This document shows positions 8,404 to 16,575 of a stretch of 64,000 nucleotides of DNA, piece by piece. The position numbers were made by a program, and so were the translations under genes. Origin of the DNA: Acidobacteriaceae bacterium (GTDB taxonomy: Bacteria > Acidobacteriota > Terriglobia > Terriglobales > Acidobacteriaceae); assembly GCA_003134435.1 (NCBI GenBank), contig PLBE01000225.1, forward strand, positions 31,441-95,440, given 5' to 3'. Within the stretch, counting starts at the first letter, position 1. Every line of letters starts with the position of its first letter. Below the pieces are notes generated by a model, which had not been told where the DNA came from, ran no database searches, and worked only from the letters and a program-made list of their open reading frames with translations.

Positions 8404-8496
8404 CGAGCGCCAGCTCGGCAGCAACCCGTACAGCCCCGAAATATACGCGCCACCCCCGCGTTGTGCACACCCGCCTCATAAAGCGACAATAAGCAG

Positions 8497-9504
8497 ATGA
8501 AACAGACCCTGCGCGATCTAGCCGAGAAACTCGGCTGCCATCTTCTCGGAGACGCCTCCATCACCGTCTCCACCGTCTCCAGCCTGCAATCCGCTACCAG
8601 CGATAGCCTCGTTTTCGCGGACGACGCCCAGCATCACGAAGCCGCCCTCCGCTCCTCCGCCGCTGCCGTAATCGCTGGAGAATTCGCGGCCACAAAAAAC
8701 TCGCCCACCGCCGCATCCAAACCTGTTCTTATTTCTCCCCAGCCCCGCCTGACTTTCGCCCGAGCCGCGCGTCTGCTCCGCGACCCCGATCGCAATCCTG
8801 GCATCCATCCCTCCGCCATCGTTCCCGCTTCCGCCAGGATGGGTGACAACGTCGCCATCGGTCCCCGCGCGATTCTAGGAGTCCACGTCGCCATCGGCGA
8901 TCACACCACCATCGGCGCCGGTTCCGTAATCGGCGATCATGTAGCCGTTGGCAGCCATTGCCGGCTCGATCCCAACGTCACCCTCTACCCCGAAACCACT
9001 CTCGGCGACCGCGTCGTCGTGCAGGCGGGCGCTGTTCTCGGCAGTACCGGCTTCGGCTACGTCCGCGATTCTGAAACTGGACGCTACGAGCAATCCCCTC
9101 AAATCGGACGCCTGGTGATTGAAGACGATGTCGAAATCGGCGCGAACTCCACCATCGACCGTGGCGCGCTTGACGAAACTCGCATCCGCCGCGGAGCGAA
9201 AATCGATAACCTTGTCCACATCGGCCACAACTGTCAGATCGGCGAGAACGTCGTCATCGCCGCCCAGACTGGCCTCTCTGGCAGTGTTACCATCGGGGAC
9301 AACGTCGTCATGGGAGGACAGGTCGGCATCGGCGATCACGCCCGCGTCGAAGCTGGAGCCATGATCGGAGGCCAAGGCGGCATCCTGCCCAAGAAGGTCC
9401 TGCGCGGTAAGGGAGTCGTGTTCTGGGGAACGCCTGCAAAACCAGTGCGGGAGTATCTTAAAGAGCTGGCGTTCCTTGCGCGCTCGGCAAGGAAAGACAA
9501 CTGA
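8497..9504 (+). CDS. lpxD: UDP-3-O-acylglucosamine N-acyltransferase
   Basis: 335 aa, the normal LpxD length. It N-acylates UDP-3-O-acyl-glucosamine, the third committed lipid A step, in the cytoplasm using acyl-ACP. The N-terminal 100 residues are the uridine-binding domain (VSSLQSATSDSLVFADD). From about residue 105 there is a left-handed beta-helix of hexapeptide repeats such as IGPRAILGVHVAIGDHTTIG. The catalytic His region is IDNLVHIGHNCQIGENVVIA, and the end is the usual helical cap (GTPAKPVREYLKELAFLARS). ATG 8497 is used. The following hydrolase gene starts five bases after its stop. Confidence 0.95.
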   Translation: MKQTLRDLAEKLGCHLLGDASITVSTVSSLQSATSDSLVFADDAQHHEAALRSSAAAVIAGEFAATKNSPTAASKPVLISPQPRLTFARAARLLRDPDRNPGIHPSAIVPASARMGDNVAIGPRAILGVHVAIGDHTTIGAGSVIGDHVAVGSHCRLDPNVTLYPETTLGDRVVVQAGAVLGSTGFGYVRDSETGRYEQSPQIGRLVIEDDVEIGANSTIDRGALDETRIRRGAKIDNLVHIGHNCQIGENVVIAAQTGLSGSVTIGDNVVMGGQVGIGDHARVEAGAMIGGQGGILPKKVLRGKGVVFWGTPAKPVREYLKELAFLARSARKDN

Positions 9505-9508
9505 CAGC

Positions 9509-10177
9509 ATGCGAGGCTTGAGTCTGGCATTGACCGTTCTCCTGATCGCAGGTTTGGCCTCTGCCCAGAAACATGTTTCGTTCTCCGCCCCCGATGGCTA
9601 CCGCCTGCACGGCGATCTCTATGGGAAGGGCCTCCGCGGCGTCGTGCTGGCGCATGGCGGACGCTTCACCATGGAGAGCTGGGACAAGCAAGCGCGAATT
9701 CTCGCAAACGCCGGCTTCCGTGCGTTGGCGCTCGATTTCCGCGGATATGGCCAAACCATCGCTGGCACACAGACCACCGACGACAAGAGCTACCCCGACG
9801 TGTTGGCCGCGGTTCGATACTTACATGCCACTGGCGCCAAATCCGTTTCTGTTGTGGGCGCGAGCATGGGCGGAGATGCAGTTGCCGACGCCGTGATGCA
9901 ATCGCGCCCGGGTGAGATCGACCGCACCATATTTTTGGGCTCTGCAGGAGGCAACACCCCCGAGCGGCTCAAGGGACGAAAACTATTTATCGTGAGCCGC
10001 GACGATGAAAGCTCTGAAGGGCCAAGGCTCCCAAGAATTTCCGAGCATTACGACCGTGCTCCGGAACCCAAAAAGCTCCTGGTTCTCGAGGGCTCAGCCC
10101 ACGCACAGTTTATTTTCAGCACCGATCAGGGCGCGCGCCTTATGCAAGAAATGCTGCGTTTCCTCTCGGAACCTTAG
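9509..10177 (+). CDS. Secreted alpha/beta hydrolase
   Basis: 222 aa with a signal peptide (MRGLSLALTVLLIAGLASAQ) and an alpha/beta hydrolase fold. The oxyanion region is VVLAHGGRF, the strand before the nucleophile is SVSVVGASMGGDAVADAV with Ser in GASMGG, and a late His lies in LEGSAHAQFIFSTDQG. Dienelactone-hydrolase-like and BAAT-like esterases look like this; the substrate is unknown. ATG 9509 was preferred to 9476 because the signal peptide begins there and the longer form would overlap lpxD. It is probably co-transcribed with lpxD and the next gene. Confidence 0.82.
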   Translation: MRGLSLALTVLLIAGLASAQKHVSFSAPDGYRLHGDLYGKGLRGVVLAHGGRFTMESWDKQARILANAGFRALALDFRGYGQTIAGTQTTDDKSYPDVLAAVRYLHATGAKSVSVVGASMGGDAVADAVMQSRPGEIDRTIFLGSAGGNTPERLKGRKLFIVSRDDESSEGPRLPRISEHYDRAPEPKKLLVLEGSAHAQFIFSTDQGARLMQEMLRFLSEP

Positions 10178-10200
10178 CTGGACCAGTAGCCTTGTCCTAT

Positions 10201-10806
10201 ATGTCCATCATCGTCATCGGCGGCCACTCCCGCAGCGTCGGCAAGACCAGCGTCGTTGCCGGCCTGATCGCCGCTCTGCCTGCCTTCCACTGGACCGCTC
10301 TCAAAATCACGCAATACGGACACGGCGTCTGTTCCGCCAACGGCGAAGCCTGCGACTGTGCCACCGCCGACCACTCGTTCGCCGTGTCCCAAGAAGAAGA
10401 CCGCTCCGGCGAGTCCGACACTTCGCGCTTCCTGGTCGCCGGCGCCGATCACTCCTGGTGGGTTCGCACCCGGCAAGGGCAACTCGCCGAAGCCATGCCC
10501 CGCATCCGCAAGATTCTTGCCTCCGCCCAGAACGTCATCATCGAATCGAACAGCATCTTGCGCTTCCTCAAACCCGATCTCTATCTCACCGTGCTCGACC
10601 CCCAAACCGCCGATTTCAAAACTTCAGCGCAAACTTATCTCGACCGCGCCGATGCCATCCTGTTGCACGCCGTCAAAGATTCCGAAGGCCCAGTCTGGAA
10701 ACAAGTCTCGCTGAAACCCGTCATCGACTGTCCAACCTTCGCGATCCAACCGCCAACTTACGTGACGCCGGAAGTCATAGCTTTCGTTCGCAGCCGCTTA
10801 GCGTAA
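10201..10806 (+). CDS. P-loop NTPase resembling MobB
   Basis: 201 aa starting MSIIVIGGHSRSVGKTSVVA. GGHSRSVGKTS is a Walker A loop at the extreme N-terminus, as in MobB (the molybdopterin-guanine dinucleotide adapter) and the SIMIBI class of GTPases. VIIESNSILRFLKPDLYLTV resembles the Walker B-adjacent strand where MobB-type proteins read IVEG. A Cys-rich segment, CSANGEACDCATADH, follows the first helix; three Cys this close suggest metal or redox sensitivity. No other molybdenum-cofactor gene is present, so the pathway is uncertain. The start is ATG 10201; a TTG nine bases earlier is possible. Confidence 0.65.
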   Translation: MSIIVIGGHSRSVGKTSVVAGLIAALPAFHWTALKITQYGHGVCSANGEACDCATADHSFAVSQEEDRSGESDTSRFLVAGADHSWWVRTRQGQLAEAMPRIRKILASAQNVIIESNSILRFLKPDLYLTVLDPQTADFKTSAQTYLDRADAILLHAVKDSEGPVWKQVSLKPVIDCPTFAIQPPTYVTPEVIAFVRSRLA

Positions 10807-10997
10807 TCTCCGGCAAAATCCCAACACCATCAATCCCCATCGTCCTTCGCGACGCGACGATTACACCCACCACCCGCTTCGCGCTGTCGACGTCGTCCGG
10901 CCAATCCTCGTGCGGCCAATCCTCAATGAATGCGAAACCGGATTGAAACAATTTCCTCCCAGGTAGAATGTAACCAGGCCGAAGGAATCGCGAGAGC

Positions 10998-11567
10998 CTA
11001 TGGGTTCAACGGCATTGAAGAACCTGCGCTTTGCGCAAAGGATCGCGGCCGCGTGATTCGCGCAATCGTCAGCAGGATCACGAAAATTCCTGCCAGAAAT
11101 TCCAGCAGCTTCACATTGTTGGGAGTTCGAGGTCCACCGCGCGGCATATCGGTTGCCACCAGCACGACTTTCGTGTGGTCGGCCGGATCGTAGCGCACGA
11201 CGATCGGAGTTCCTTCAGGGTGGTCATTCACCCACGCTTCGTACGGCGCAATTTGATTCCGCGGGTATTGCCAAACTTCGCGCGAGGGAACATTGTTCGA
11301 ATGAATGTTCGCTGCATGCTGCTCAGCGCCTGCCGCGTAACTCAAGCGGCAACGAATGTGGAACTTCTCCCGCAGACCGCTGCTCGTCGGATCCAGGCTG
11401 CATTCGTCAACCCGCGCCGTCACCTCCGGCCATCGAGCCTGAAGGTGTTCCTGCCAAGCCTCCGCCACGGTCACGACCGAGGCGAAAATGGTGCAGAGCC
11501 CGAAAAGCAGAACCAGGAAGTTCAATCCCATACGCATCGTCATTTTTTGGTCCGGCGAGACCATCAT
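10998..11567 (-). CDS. DUF3592-type membrane protein
   Basis: 189 aa with an N-terminal helix (LNFLVLLFGLCTIFASVVTV), an extracytoplasmic domain and a C-terminal helix (LLEFLAGIFVILLTIARI). The domain begins ARWPEVTARVDECSL, the W-P-x-v-x-a-x-V start typical of DUF3592, and contains VVRYDPADHTKVVL, also typical. The product probably sits in the inner membrane with its small beta domain outside. Function unknown. It stands alone between two convergent or unrelated genes. Confidence 0.75.
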   Translation of the reverse strand: MMVSPDQKMTMRMGLNFLVLLFGLCTIFASVVTVAEAWQEHLQARWPEVTARVDECSLDPTSSGLREKFHIRCRLSYAAGAEQHAANIHSNNVPSREVWQYPRNQIAPYEAWVNDHPEGTPIVVRYDPADHTKVVLVATDMPRGGPRTPNNVKLLEFLAGIFVILLTIARITRPRSFAQSAGSSMPLNP

Positions 11568-11651
11568 TCATGGTCCTTCACTCAAGATAACAACCGCATC
11601 GTAGATTGAAAGTTTTCCCGGTACCCGCCTCGCATGGGCGCTGGTCGCGTT

Positions 11652-13067
11652 TCAGTTCGCATACATCCCAATGATCCGCTCAATCGCCCGCCGGCACACC
11701 GCGCAGAACGTCCTATGCCGCGTGAACATGATGCAGTCCACTTCCGGACGGTAATACCCCTTCGCCTCGTAGTTCGCGCCCTCAAACGCCCCCACTTTTC
11801 CCGCAAACCTTTGCGAGCTCAGCATGGCATCCTCCTTCTCGCGCTCGTTGCGGAAAAGTTCGTCCAGTTCCGCTTCCGGCTTCCCCGCCGCCCGCAGCTC
11901 TTTTCGCCGTCGTTGGATGTCCCGCTCAAAACGATCGAACTCCTCTTGATCCCATGGCGTCGGCACGGGTGTCCCGGCCGCAACCAGATCCTTCCACTTC
12001 AAGTTCGCCGGATCGAGCAGCGCCGTCACATTAGGCTCCCAAGGCTCCGTCTCCTTCTCCGCCGGCAGATACGCCACATCCGACGTGTAATATTCATCCG
12101 CCAGCGCGGCGAACTGGTGCCCAAACTCGTGCACCCCCACATACGTCGCCCAAAGATTGTCAATCGCAACAGTCGCGTACTGATTGAAAATTCCGCCGCC
12201 CCCGTAGGTCTGCCCGTTTACCAGAATTTCGATGAACTCATACGGCGCGAATGACGCCACATCCCGCAGCGTTCGGTTCTCCGTAGTCAGCACGTAGCGC
12301 TCGGTGCCGAACGTGTCATAGGAAGCGCCCACCGGCGATCTCCGGTAGATTCCGCTCGAAGGCCGCGATACGCCCGACTCTTCCGCCGCCGGACACAGCC
12401 CCCACACATTGAAATCGTTCTGGTGCTCGCGAAACGGCGAGGTCGAAAACAGCGCGTCCATGAATCGACGCGCATCTTTCTCAAACTTTCCACGCTCCCC
12501 CGCCGTGTAGCCATCACCCAGAACCAGCAGGTTCACTTTGGTCGCCGGATCACCCATCTTCTGCAATTCCAGCAACGCCCCCGGCGAAGGCGGACGCGAC
12601 CGATCCACGAACTTGTCCTTGGGATCGACCACCGTCTTCCACACGACTTTCCAGGCTTCGTGAGAACCGCTCTCGGCCCGCTCTTTCAGCAACACTTCCA
12701 CCGGCGCATCCGGCGTCGGAAAACGCAGCGACTCCGAAAATGTCCGGTTCGAGTGCAACGCCTCCTCCGTCGTCTTCCACTCGCCAAACACGGAGTTGAA
12801 CCCGCGCGAGTACAAAAGCCTCCCGCTAGCCCGCTCGCGCACTTCAAACAGGTAGTTTCCCAGCTGGCTTTCATCAATCGTTTTGCTGAGATTTCCCGGC
12901 CACGCCAACGGCTCCAGCACCACCCGATCCAGACTGAACCATTGCTCGTGCGAATTTCCCGTGTGGTAGTAATCGACGCGGAGGGTGCGCGGCGCCGCTG
13001 CACTGACAGAACCGCTAAAGACGAAAAACAGAAGAAAGGTAACCGCCCCACCGAGCGCTCGTTTCAT
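11652..13067 (-). CDS. Secreted M64-family metallopeptidase
   Basis: 471 aa with a signal peptide (MKRALGGAVTFLLFFVFSGS). An N-terminal beta domain of about 150 residues (RVDYYHTGNSHEQWFSLDRV) is followed by the peptidase M64 (IgA peptidase) domain, which opens with VNLLVLGDGYTAGERGKFEK. The zinc site is HEFGHQFAALADEYY, an HExxH with the downstream DEYY conserved in M64. The C-terminus has Cys pairs around DCIMFTRHRTFCAVC, which is usual for the family. It is exported to the periplasm or medium and probably degrades glycoproteins or scavenges peptides. The neighbour upstream (13083-13805) has the same strand with a 15-base gap. Confidence 0.9.
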   Translation of the reverse strand: MKRALGGAVTFLLFFVFSGSVSAAAPRTLRVDYYHTGNSHEQWFSLDRVVLEPLAWPGNLSKTIDESQLGNYLFEVRERASGRLLYSRGFNSVFGEWKTTEEALHSNRTFSESLRFPTPDAPVEVLLKERAESGSHEAWKVVWKTVVDPKDKFVDRSRPPSPGALLELQKMGDPATKVNLLVLGDGYTAGERGKFEKDARRFMDALFSTSPFREHQNDFNVWGLCPAAEESGVSRPSSGIYRRSPVGASYDTFGTERYVLTTENRTLRDVASFAPYEFIEILVNGQTYGGGGIFNQYATVAIDNLWATYVGVHEFGHQFAALADEYYTSDVAYLPAEKETEPWEPNVTALLDPANLKWKDLVAAGTPVPTPWDQEEFDRFERDIQRRRKELRAAGKPEAELDELFRNEREKEDAMLSSQRFAGKVGAFEGANYEAKGYYRPEVDCIMFTRHRTFCAVCRRAIERIIGMYAN

Positions 13068-13082
13068 GCCCGGAATTGTAGC

Positions 13083-13805
13083 TTACGATCCCGCCTTGAT
13101 CTCAACCGCTTTATCGTTTTCGAACGTGATCGCCAGCGGCTTTCCGCCATTCGGGTAGCGCAAGGTTCGCGATCCGTAGTCGCCCGAACCCTCCGCAATG
13201 CCCAATCCAATCGCGAAGCTGGCCTGCAACTCGCTCATCCCAGCCTGCACTTCATGAGCGTCAATCTTTTTCCAGACATCCGCTGGCCAGTGCTTATAAA
13301 GATCGCGCGGATCTTCGATAAAGAAAATGTCGTCCGAGTAAATCTTGAAGTCTCCGCCCTGCTCCGCCCCTATCGGAACGGCGTAGGATTTCCCCTCCTG
13401 CGAAAATACCGCCAGTACCTGCTTGATTCCCGGAGCCTGCGGAGATGTATCCGTCACCACATCCTGAATCGCCAGCTTCTGCAAGGGCAGAAGAGTTCCG
13501 ACCGCATGTCCGAAATCCGCCTTGTGCCGCCCCACATCGTACGGATAGCACGTAAGCTGATAGCCCACCTTCACCCATACCGGTTGTTCAATCAACTGCC
13601 GCGCCGATTTCAGATCGTAAGGATGCAGCTTCTTCGGCGTAACGTAGTAATCCGCTTTCAGTGCCGTTTCCCGCGCAGGCGCGGACTTGGCGTCGTCCTT
13701 CATCGCCTCCCGCCGCTCGTAAACAACGTAAGCCGCGCGTCCGCCCGCCAGCACAATCGCGATCACCAGAAAAACTTGCAGCTTTTTCTGAAACTCCTGA
13801 TCCAT
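13083..13805 (-). CDS. Membrane-anchored hypothetical protein
   Basis: 240 aa. It starts MDQEFQKKLQVFLVIAIVLA, with a single N-terminal helix to about residue 25, followed by a periplasmic domain that looks soluble (VTPKKLHPYDLKSARQLIEQ, PVWVKVGYQLTCYPYD, SYAVPIGAEQGGDFKIYSDD). I do not recognise a family. It sits 15 bases upstream of the M64 peptidase, so the two may be co-expressed. Starts at 13853, 13811 and 13805 are all in frame; I chose 13805 because the shorter form gives a clean signal anchor. Beyond membrane attachment the function is unknown. Confidence 0.7.
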   Translation of the reverse strand: MDQEFQKKLQVFLVIAIVLAGGRAAYVVYERREAMKDDAKSAPARETALKADYYVTPKKLHPYDLKSARQLIEQPVWVKVGYQLTCYPYDVGRHKADFGHAVGTLLPLQKLAIQDVVTDTSPQAPGIKQVLAVFSQEGKSYAVPIGAEQGGDFKIYSDDIFFIEDPRDLYKHWPADVWKKIDAHEVQAGMSELQASFAIGLGIAEGSGDYGSRTLRYPNGGKPLAITFENDKAVEIKAGS

Positions 13806-13932
13806 GGCCATGGTTCTGGGCCTTGCGCTTTTCTTCGTGCGGCTTGCTGGCAAAGCCTCCTACAACCCCAGCATCACACGCGCGATCGGTTACACTAGCT
13901 CTAAGCAGTATTCCACACGAGAAGGAAAGTTC

Positions 13933-14250
13933 ATGCCCCTAGCCCAGGATGACGTTCTGAACGCCCTCCGCCAGTGTTACGATCCAGAAATCCCCGTCAA
14001 CATCGTCGATCTCGGCCTCATTTACAACATCAGCTTCGCCGATGTTCCCCCGGGTCAACAGGACGTCACCGTCGATATGACCCTCACCGCCCAAGGCTGC
14101 CCCGAGCACGTCAACATCAGCGCCCAGGTCAAGTCCCGAGTCGAACAACTTCCTGGCGTCCGCAACGCCAACGTCAATGTCGTCTGGGAACCCGCCTGGA
14201 CTCCCGAACGCCTGAGCCCGGAAGCCCGCAAACAACTGGGAATTGAGTGA
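13933..14250 (+). CDS. MIP18/PaaD (DUF59) Fe-S assembly protein, SufT-like
   Basis: 105 aa, a complete DUF59 domain: CYDPEIPVNIVDLGLIYNIS, then VTVDMTLTAQGCPEHVNISA with the conserved Cys in TAQGCPE, and VNVVWEPAWTPERLSPEAR near the end. The family helps mature Fe-S proteins (SufT, human MIP18) or the phenylacetyl-CoA oxygenase (PaaD). No suf or paa genes are close, so a general SufT-like role is more likely. ATG 13933 is favoured over 13804 because AAGGAAAG lies just upstream and the longer N-terminus is poor. Confidence 0.88.
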   Translation: MPLAQDDVLNALRQCYDPEIPVNIVDLGLIYNISFADVPPGQQDVTVDMTLTAQGCPEHVNISAQVKSRVEQLPGVRNANVNVVWEPAWTPERLSPEARKQLGIE

Positions 14251-14302
14251 CGCTGCTCGTCGTTCGATATTTGCCCCGCGCTGATCCTTCTACCCGGCAC
14301 TT

Positions 14303-14332
14303 GCGAACAGCGAACGACGAATAGCGAACAGC
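14303..14332. repeat. Heptad repeat tract (GCGAACA type)
   Basis: Four consecutive 7-bp units, GCGAACA GCGAACG ACGAATA GCGAACA. A partial inverted copy (CGTCGTTCG) lies about 40 bases before them at 14259. The tract sits between two convergent genes, at the 3' end of the minus-strand gene. Confidence 0.7.
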
Positions 14333-14613
14333 TAGTATTCTCCCAACTCCTCAAACGCCCGCGCCGCTCGCCTCTCCGCCAGTTCCTCGATCTTGCCGCC
14401 AATCTGCATCGCCAGATCCAGAAAACGCGTTCCCTGCCGCACATAGGACGGCAGTTCCTCGCGAATCTTTCCAAACTGATTGGGATACTCCGACGCCAGC
14501 ACGGCCAATCCCACACCGCCTGCCAATACTGCCGCCGGACGCTTCCTCTTCATCAACAACACCACCGCCGTGCCCACCGATCCCGCAATCACAGCCCGCT
14601 TCCAGTTCTCCAT
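14332..14613 (-). CDS. Small membrane protein (93 aa), unknown
   Basis: The product begins MENWKRAVIAGSVGTAVVLL and has one or two short hydrophobic stretches up to about residue 45 (LAGGVGLAVLASEYPNQFG). A helical C-terminal half follows (LDLAMQIGGKIEELAERRAA). GGGAGA lies six bases before the ATG at 14613, which decides this start over 14628. I recognise no family; the layout suggests a membrane-bound helical protein. It is convergent with the DUF59 gene. Confidence 0.6.
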   Translation of the reverse strand: MENWKRAVIAGSVGTAVVLLMKRKRPAAVLAGGVGLAVLASEYPNQFGKIREELPSYVRQGTRFLDLAMQIGGKIEELAERRAARAFEELGEY

Positions 14614-14895
14614 GTCATCTCCCGACACCAGCTCCCGACCGCGACGGCCTCTTCCTGGCAGAATTCTATTCCAGTTTCACGGATGGACCGATTTCACCAA
14701 TAGAATAGACCAACTCTTCGGCCGGTGATTCAGAACCGGCACTTCGCAGCCAGGTTCTCCCGGGTGTTCCTCAGTGCCCCCGGTGGTTAAAGCTCTCTTT
14801 CATTTGCCTCAAAACTCGCCGAGTAATCCCGACCACGATAACCCTTCCATGTTTTATACTGCCGCCAAATACTTCGTCGATCGAAGAACTCACTT

Positions 14896-16062
14896 ATGAT
14901 GCGATTTCGAATCCTCACGTCCCTGGCCGCCATTCTCTGCCTTCTGCTTTGCGCCCCTACTCTGGCGCTAGGCCAAACCAAGCCCCGAGCCCGCGACCTC
15001 GGCGTCCCCTTCGACGGCACTCCCGGCCGCAACAACGCCATCACCGACGTCATGGGCGTCGAAGTCGGACACACCACCCTCATCTCCGGCAGCGGCAAAC
15101 TCAAAGTGGGAGAAGGCCCGGTCCGCACCGGCGTCACCGCCGTCCTTCCTCGCGGACGCAACGCCAACGACTCGGTTTTTGGCGCCTGGTTCACGCTTAA
15201 CGGCAACGGTGAGATGACCGGCACCACCTGGCTTGAAGATTCCGGACTCCTCGACGGCCCTATCATGATCACCAACACCCACAGCGTAGGCGTGGTGCGC
15301 GACGCCGTCATCGCCTGGAAAGTCAAGCACGGCAATCCCGACATGGAAGGCTACTGGTGGTCATTGCCCGTAGTGGCCGAAACCTGGGACGGCTATCTCA
15401 ATGATATCAATGGATTCCACGTCAAGGCCGAACACGCCTTCCACGCCCTCGATTCCGCCCACAGCGGCCCCGTGGAAGAAGGCAACGTAGGCGGCGGCAC
15501 CGGCATGGTCTGCAACGAATTTAAAGGTGGGATTGGAACTTCGTCACGCGTGCTTGACGCCAAAGCGGGCGGCTACACCGTCGGCGTGCTCGTGCAATGC
15601 AATTACGGACGTCGCGACCAACTGCGCATCGCCGGAGTCCCTGTAGGCAAGGAAATTCCCGAGCACCCCGCCTACGGCGAAGACACCGGATCAATCATCA
15701 TTGTGGTCGCCACGGATGCGCCCCTGATTCCGACTCAATTGAAGCGCCTGGCCCGCCGCGCATCTCTCGGCCTGGGCCGCGACGGCAGTTATTCCGGCGA
15801 CGGTTCCGGCGACATCTTCGTCTCTTTCTCTACCGCGAATCCCGGAGCCGCATCCCCCCAGGGAGTCCGCGACCTGAAAATGCTGCCCAACGACAGTCTC
15901 GATCCCTTGTTCCTGGCCACGGTTCAAGCCACCGAAGAAGCCATCGTCAACGCCATGGTAGCGGCTGAAACCATGACCGGCATCGACGATCACACCGTAA
16001 TCGCACTCCCGCACGACCGCCTGCGCGAGGTCCTGAAGAAATACAACCGCCTGGAAAAATGA
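14896..16062 (+). CDS. Secreted P1-family (DmpA-type) aminopeptidase
   Basis: 388 aa with a signal peptide (MMRFRILTSLAAILCLLLCA, cleavage near ALGQ). It matches DmpA/BapA, Ntn-fold autoproteolytic aminopeptidases that release N-terminal residues, including D-Ala or beta-amino acids. Seen are RDLGVPFDGTPGRNNAITDV at the start, VGHTTLISG, and GNVGGGTGMVCNEFKGGIGT directly before SSR. Cleavage before Ser in GTSSR makes the two chains and frees the nucleophile. GLGRDGSYSGDGSGDIFVSF is the conserved region of the C-terminal chain. A -10-like TATACT at 14855-14860 could be its promoter, 36 bases before the ATG. It probably acts in the periplasm. Confidence 0.92.
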   Translation: MMRFRILTSLAAILCLLLCAPTLALGQTKPRARDLGVPFDGTPGRNNAITDVMGVEVGHTTLISGSGKLKVGEGPVRTGVTAVLPRGRNANDSVFGAWFTLNGNGEMTGTTWLEDSGLLDGPIMITNTHSVGVVRDAVIAWKVKHGNPDMEGYWWSLPVVAETWDGYLNDINGFHVKAEHAFHALDSAHSGPVEEGNVGGGTGMVCNEFKGGIGTSSRVLDAKAGGYTVGVLVQCNYGRRDQLRIAGVPVGKEIPEHPAYGEDTGSIIIVVATDAPLIPTQLKRLARRASLGLGRDGSYSGDGSGDIFVSFSTANPGAASPQGVRDLKMLPNDSLDPLFLATVQATEEAIVNAMVAAETMTGIDDHTVIALPHDRLREVLKKYNRLEK

Positions 16063-16079
16063 CAGCCGATCGAGCAGAC

Positions 16080-16106
16080 GTAGGGACGGACGCCCTGGTC
16101 CGCCTA
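16080..16106. repeat. REP-like palindrome
   Basis: GTAGGGACGGACGCCCTGGT continues CCGCC. CGGAC-GCCCTG-GTCCG is a perfect 5-bp stem. Same family as the copies at 20964, 29857 and 36997. Confidence 0.6.
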
Positions 16107-16260
16107 GCCTAGCGCAGCCCGGCAGCTTTCAATGCCGCGGGAATCCAGCGCAGTCAGCGCGTTACTTTCGCTGCTCACCCATCGCTATGCCCGCTCCCGC
16201 TCCCAGAGGACTACAATTCAGCTAGTGAAAGCCTACAGAATCCAGCGCATCAAGGGCGGC

Positions 16261-16434
16261 ATGAAGTTCACCTGCACCCATTGTGAACACAACGTCACCA
16301 CCCTCGACTTCGACATTAAGGCTGGCAACCTCCGTACCCAGGCCGCTACCGCCATCAACGCTCATGCCACCCAAGCCCACCACACGCCAATGATAATTTC
16401 GCCCTCCGACAGCCAGCTGCGTAGCTGGCGCTAA
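16261..16434 (+). CDS. Small Cys/His (DUF1059-like) protein, 57 aa
   Basis: It starts MKFTCTHCEHNVTTLDFDIK. It has a CxxC pair near the N-terminus and a late histidine cluster, INAHATQAHH, spaced as in small zinc-finger or DUF1059 proteins, which are often about 50-60 aa. An AAGGGCGGC ribosome site precedes ATG 16261, so the longer frame from 16132 is not needed. It may bind zinc. No role is known, and it stands alone downstream of the DmpA-type peptidase. Confidence 0.6.
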   Translation: MKFTCTHCEHNVTTLDFDIKAGNLRTQAATAINAHATQAHHTPMIISPSDSQLRSWR

Positions 16435-16575
16435 ACCAATCCTGTCCAAGCTTCTTGGGGAATGCACAGCCGTTTAACCTTCGCTCAACCGTGCCCGTGG
16501 CTGCCCCCCAGACCGTGTAAACGCCGGATTGCTTGGTAGACGCGATTCTCCGCTCAACGCAAGTAAAATGTGCGC

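Noticed and set aside
12423..13898. 491-codon plus-strand frame opposite the M64 peptidase and its neighbour
   Set aside because: Arg-rich shadow without domains; the minus strand holds a signal peptide and the HEFGH zinc site.
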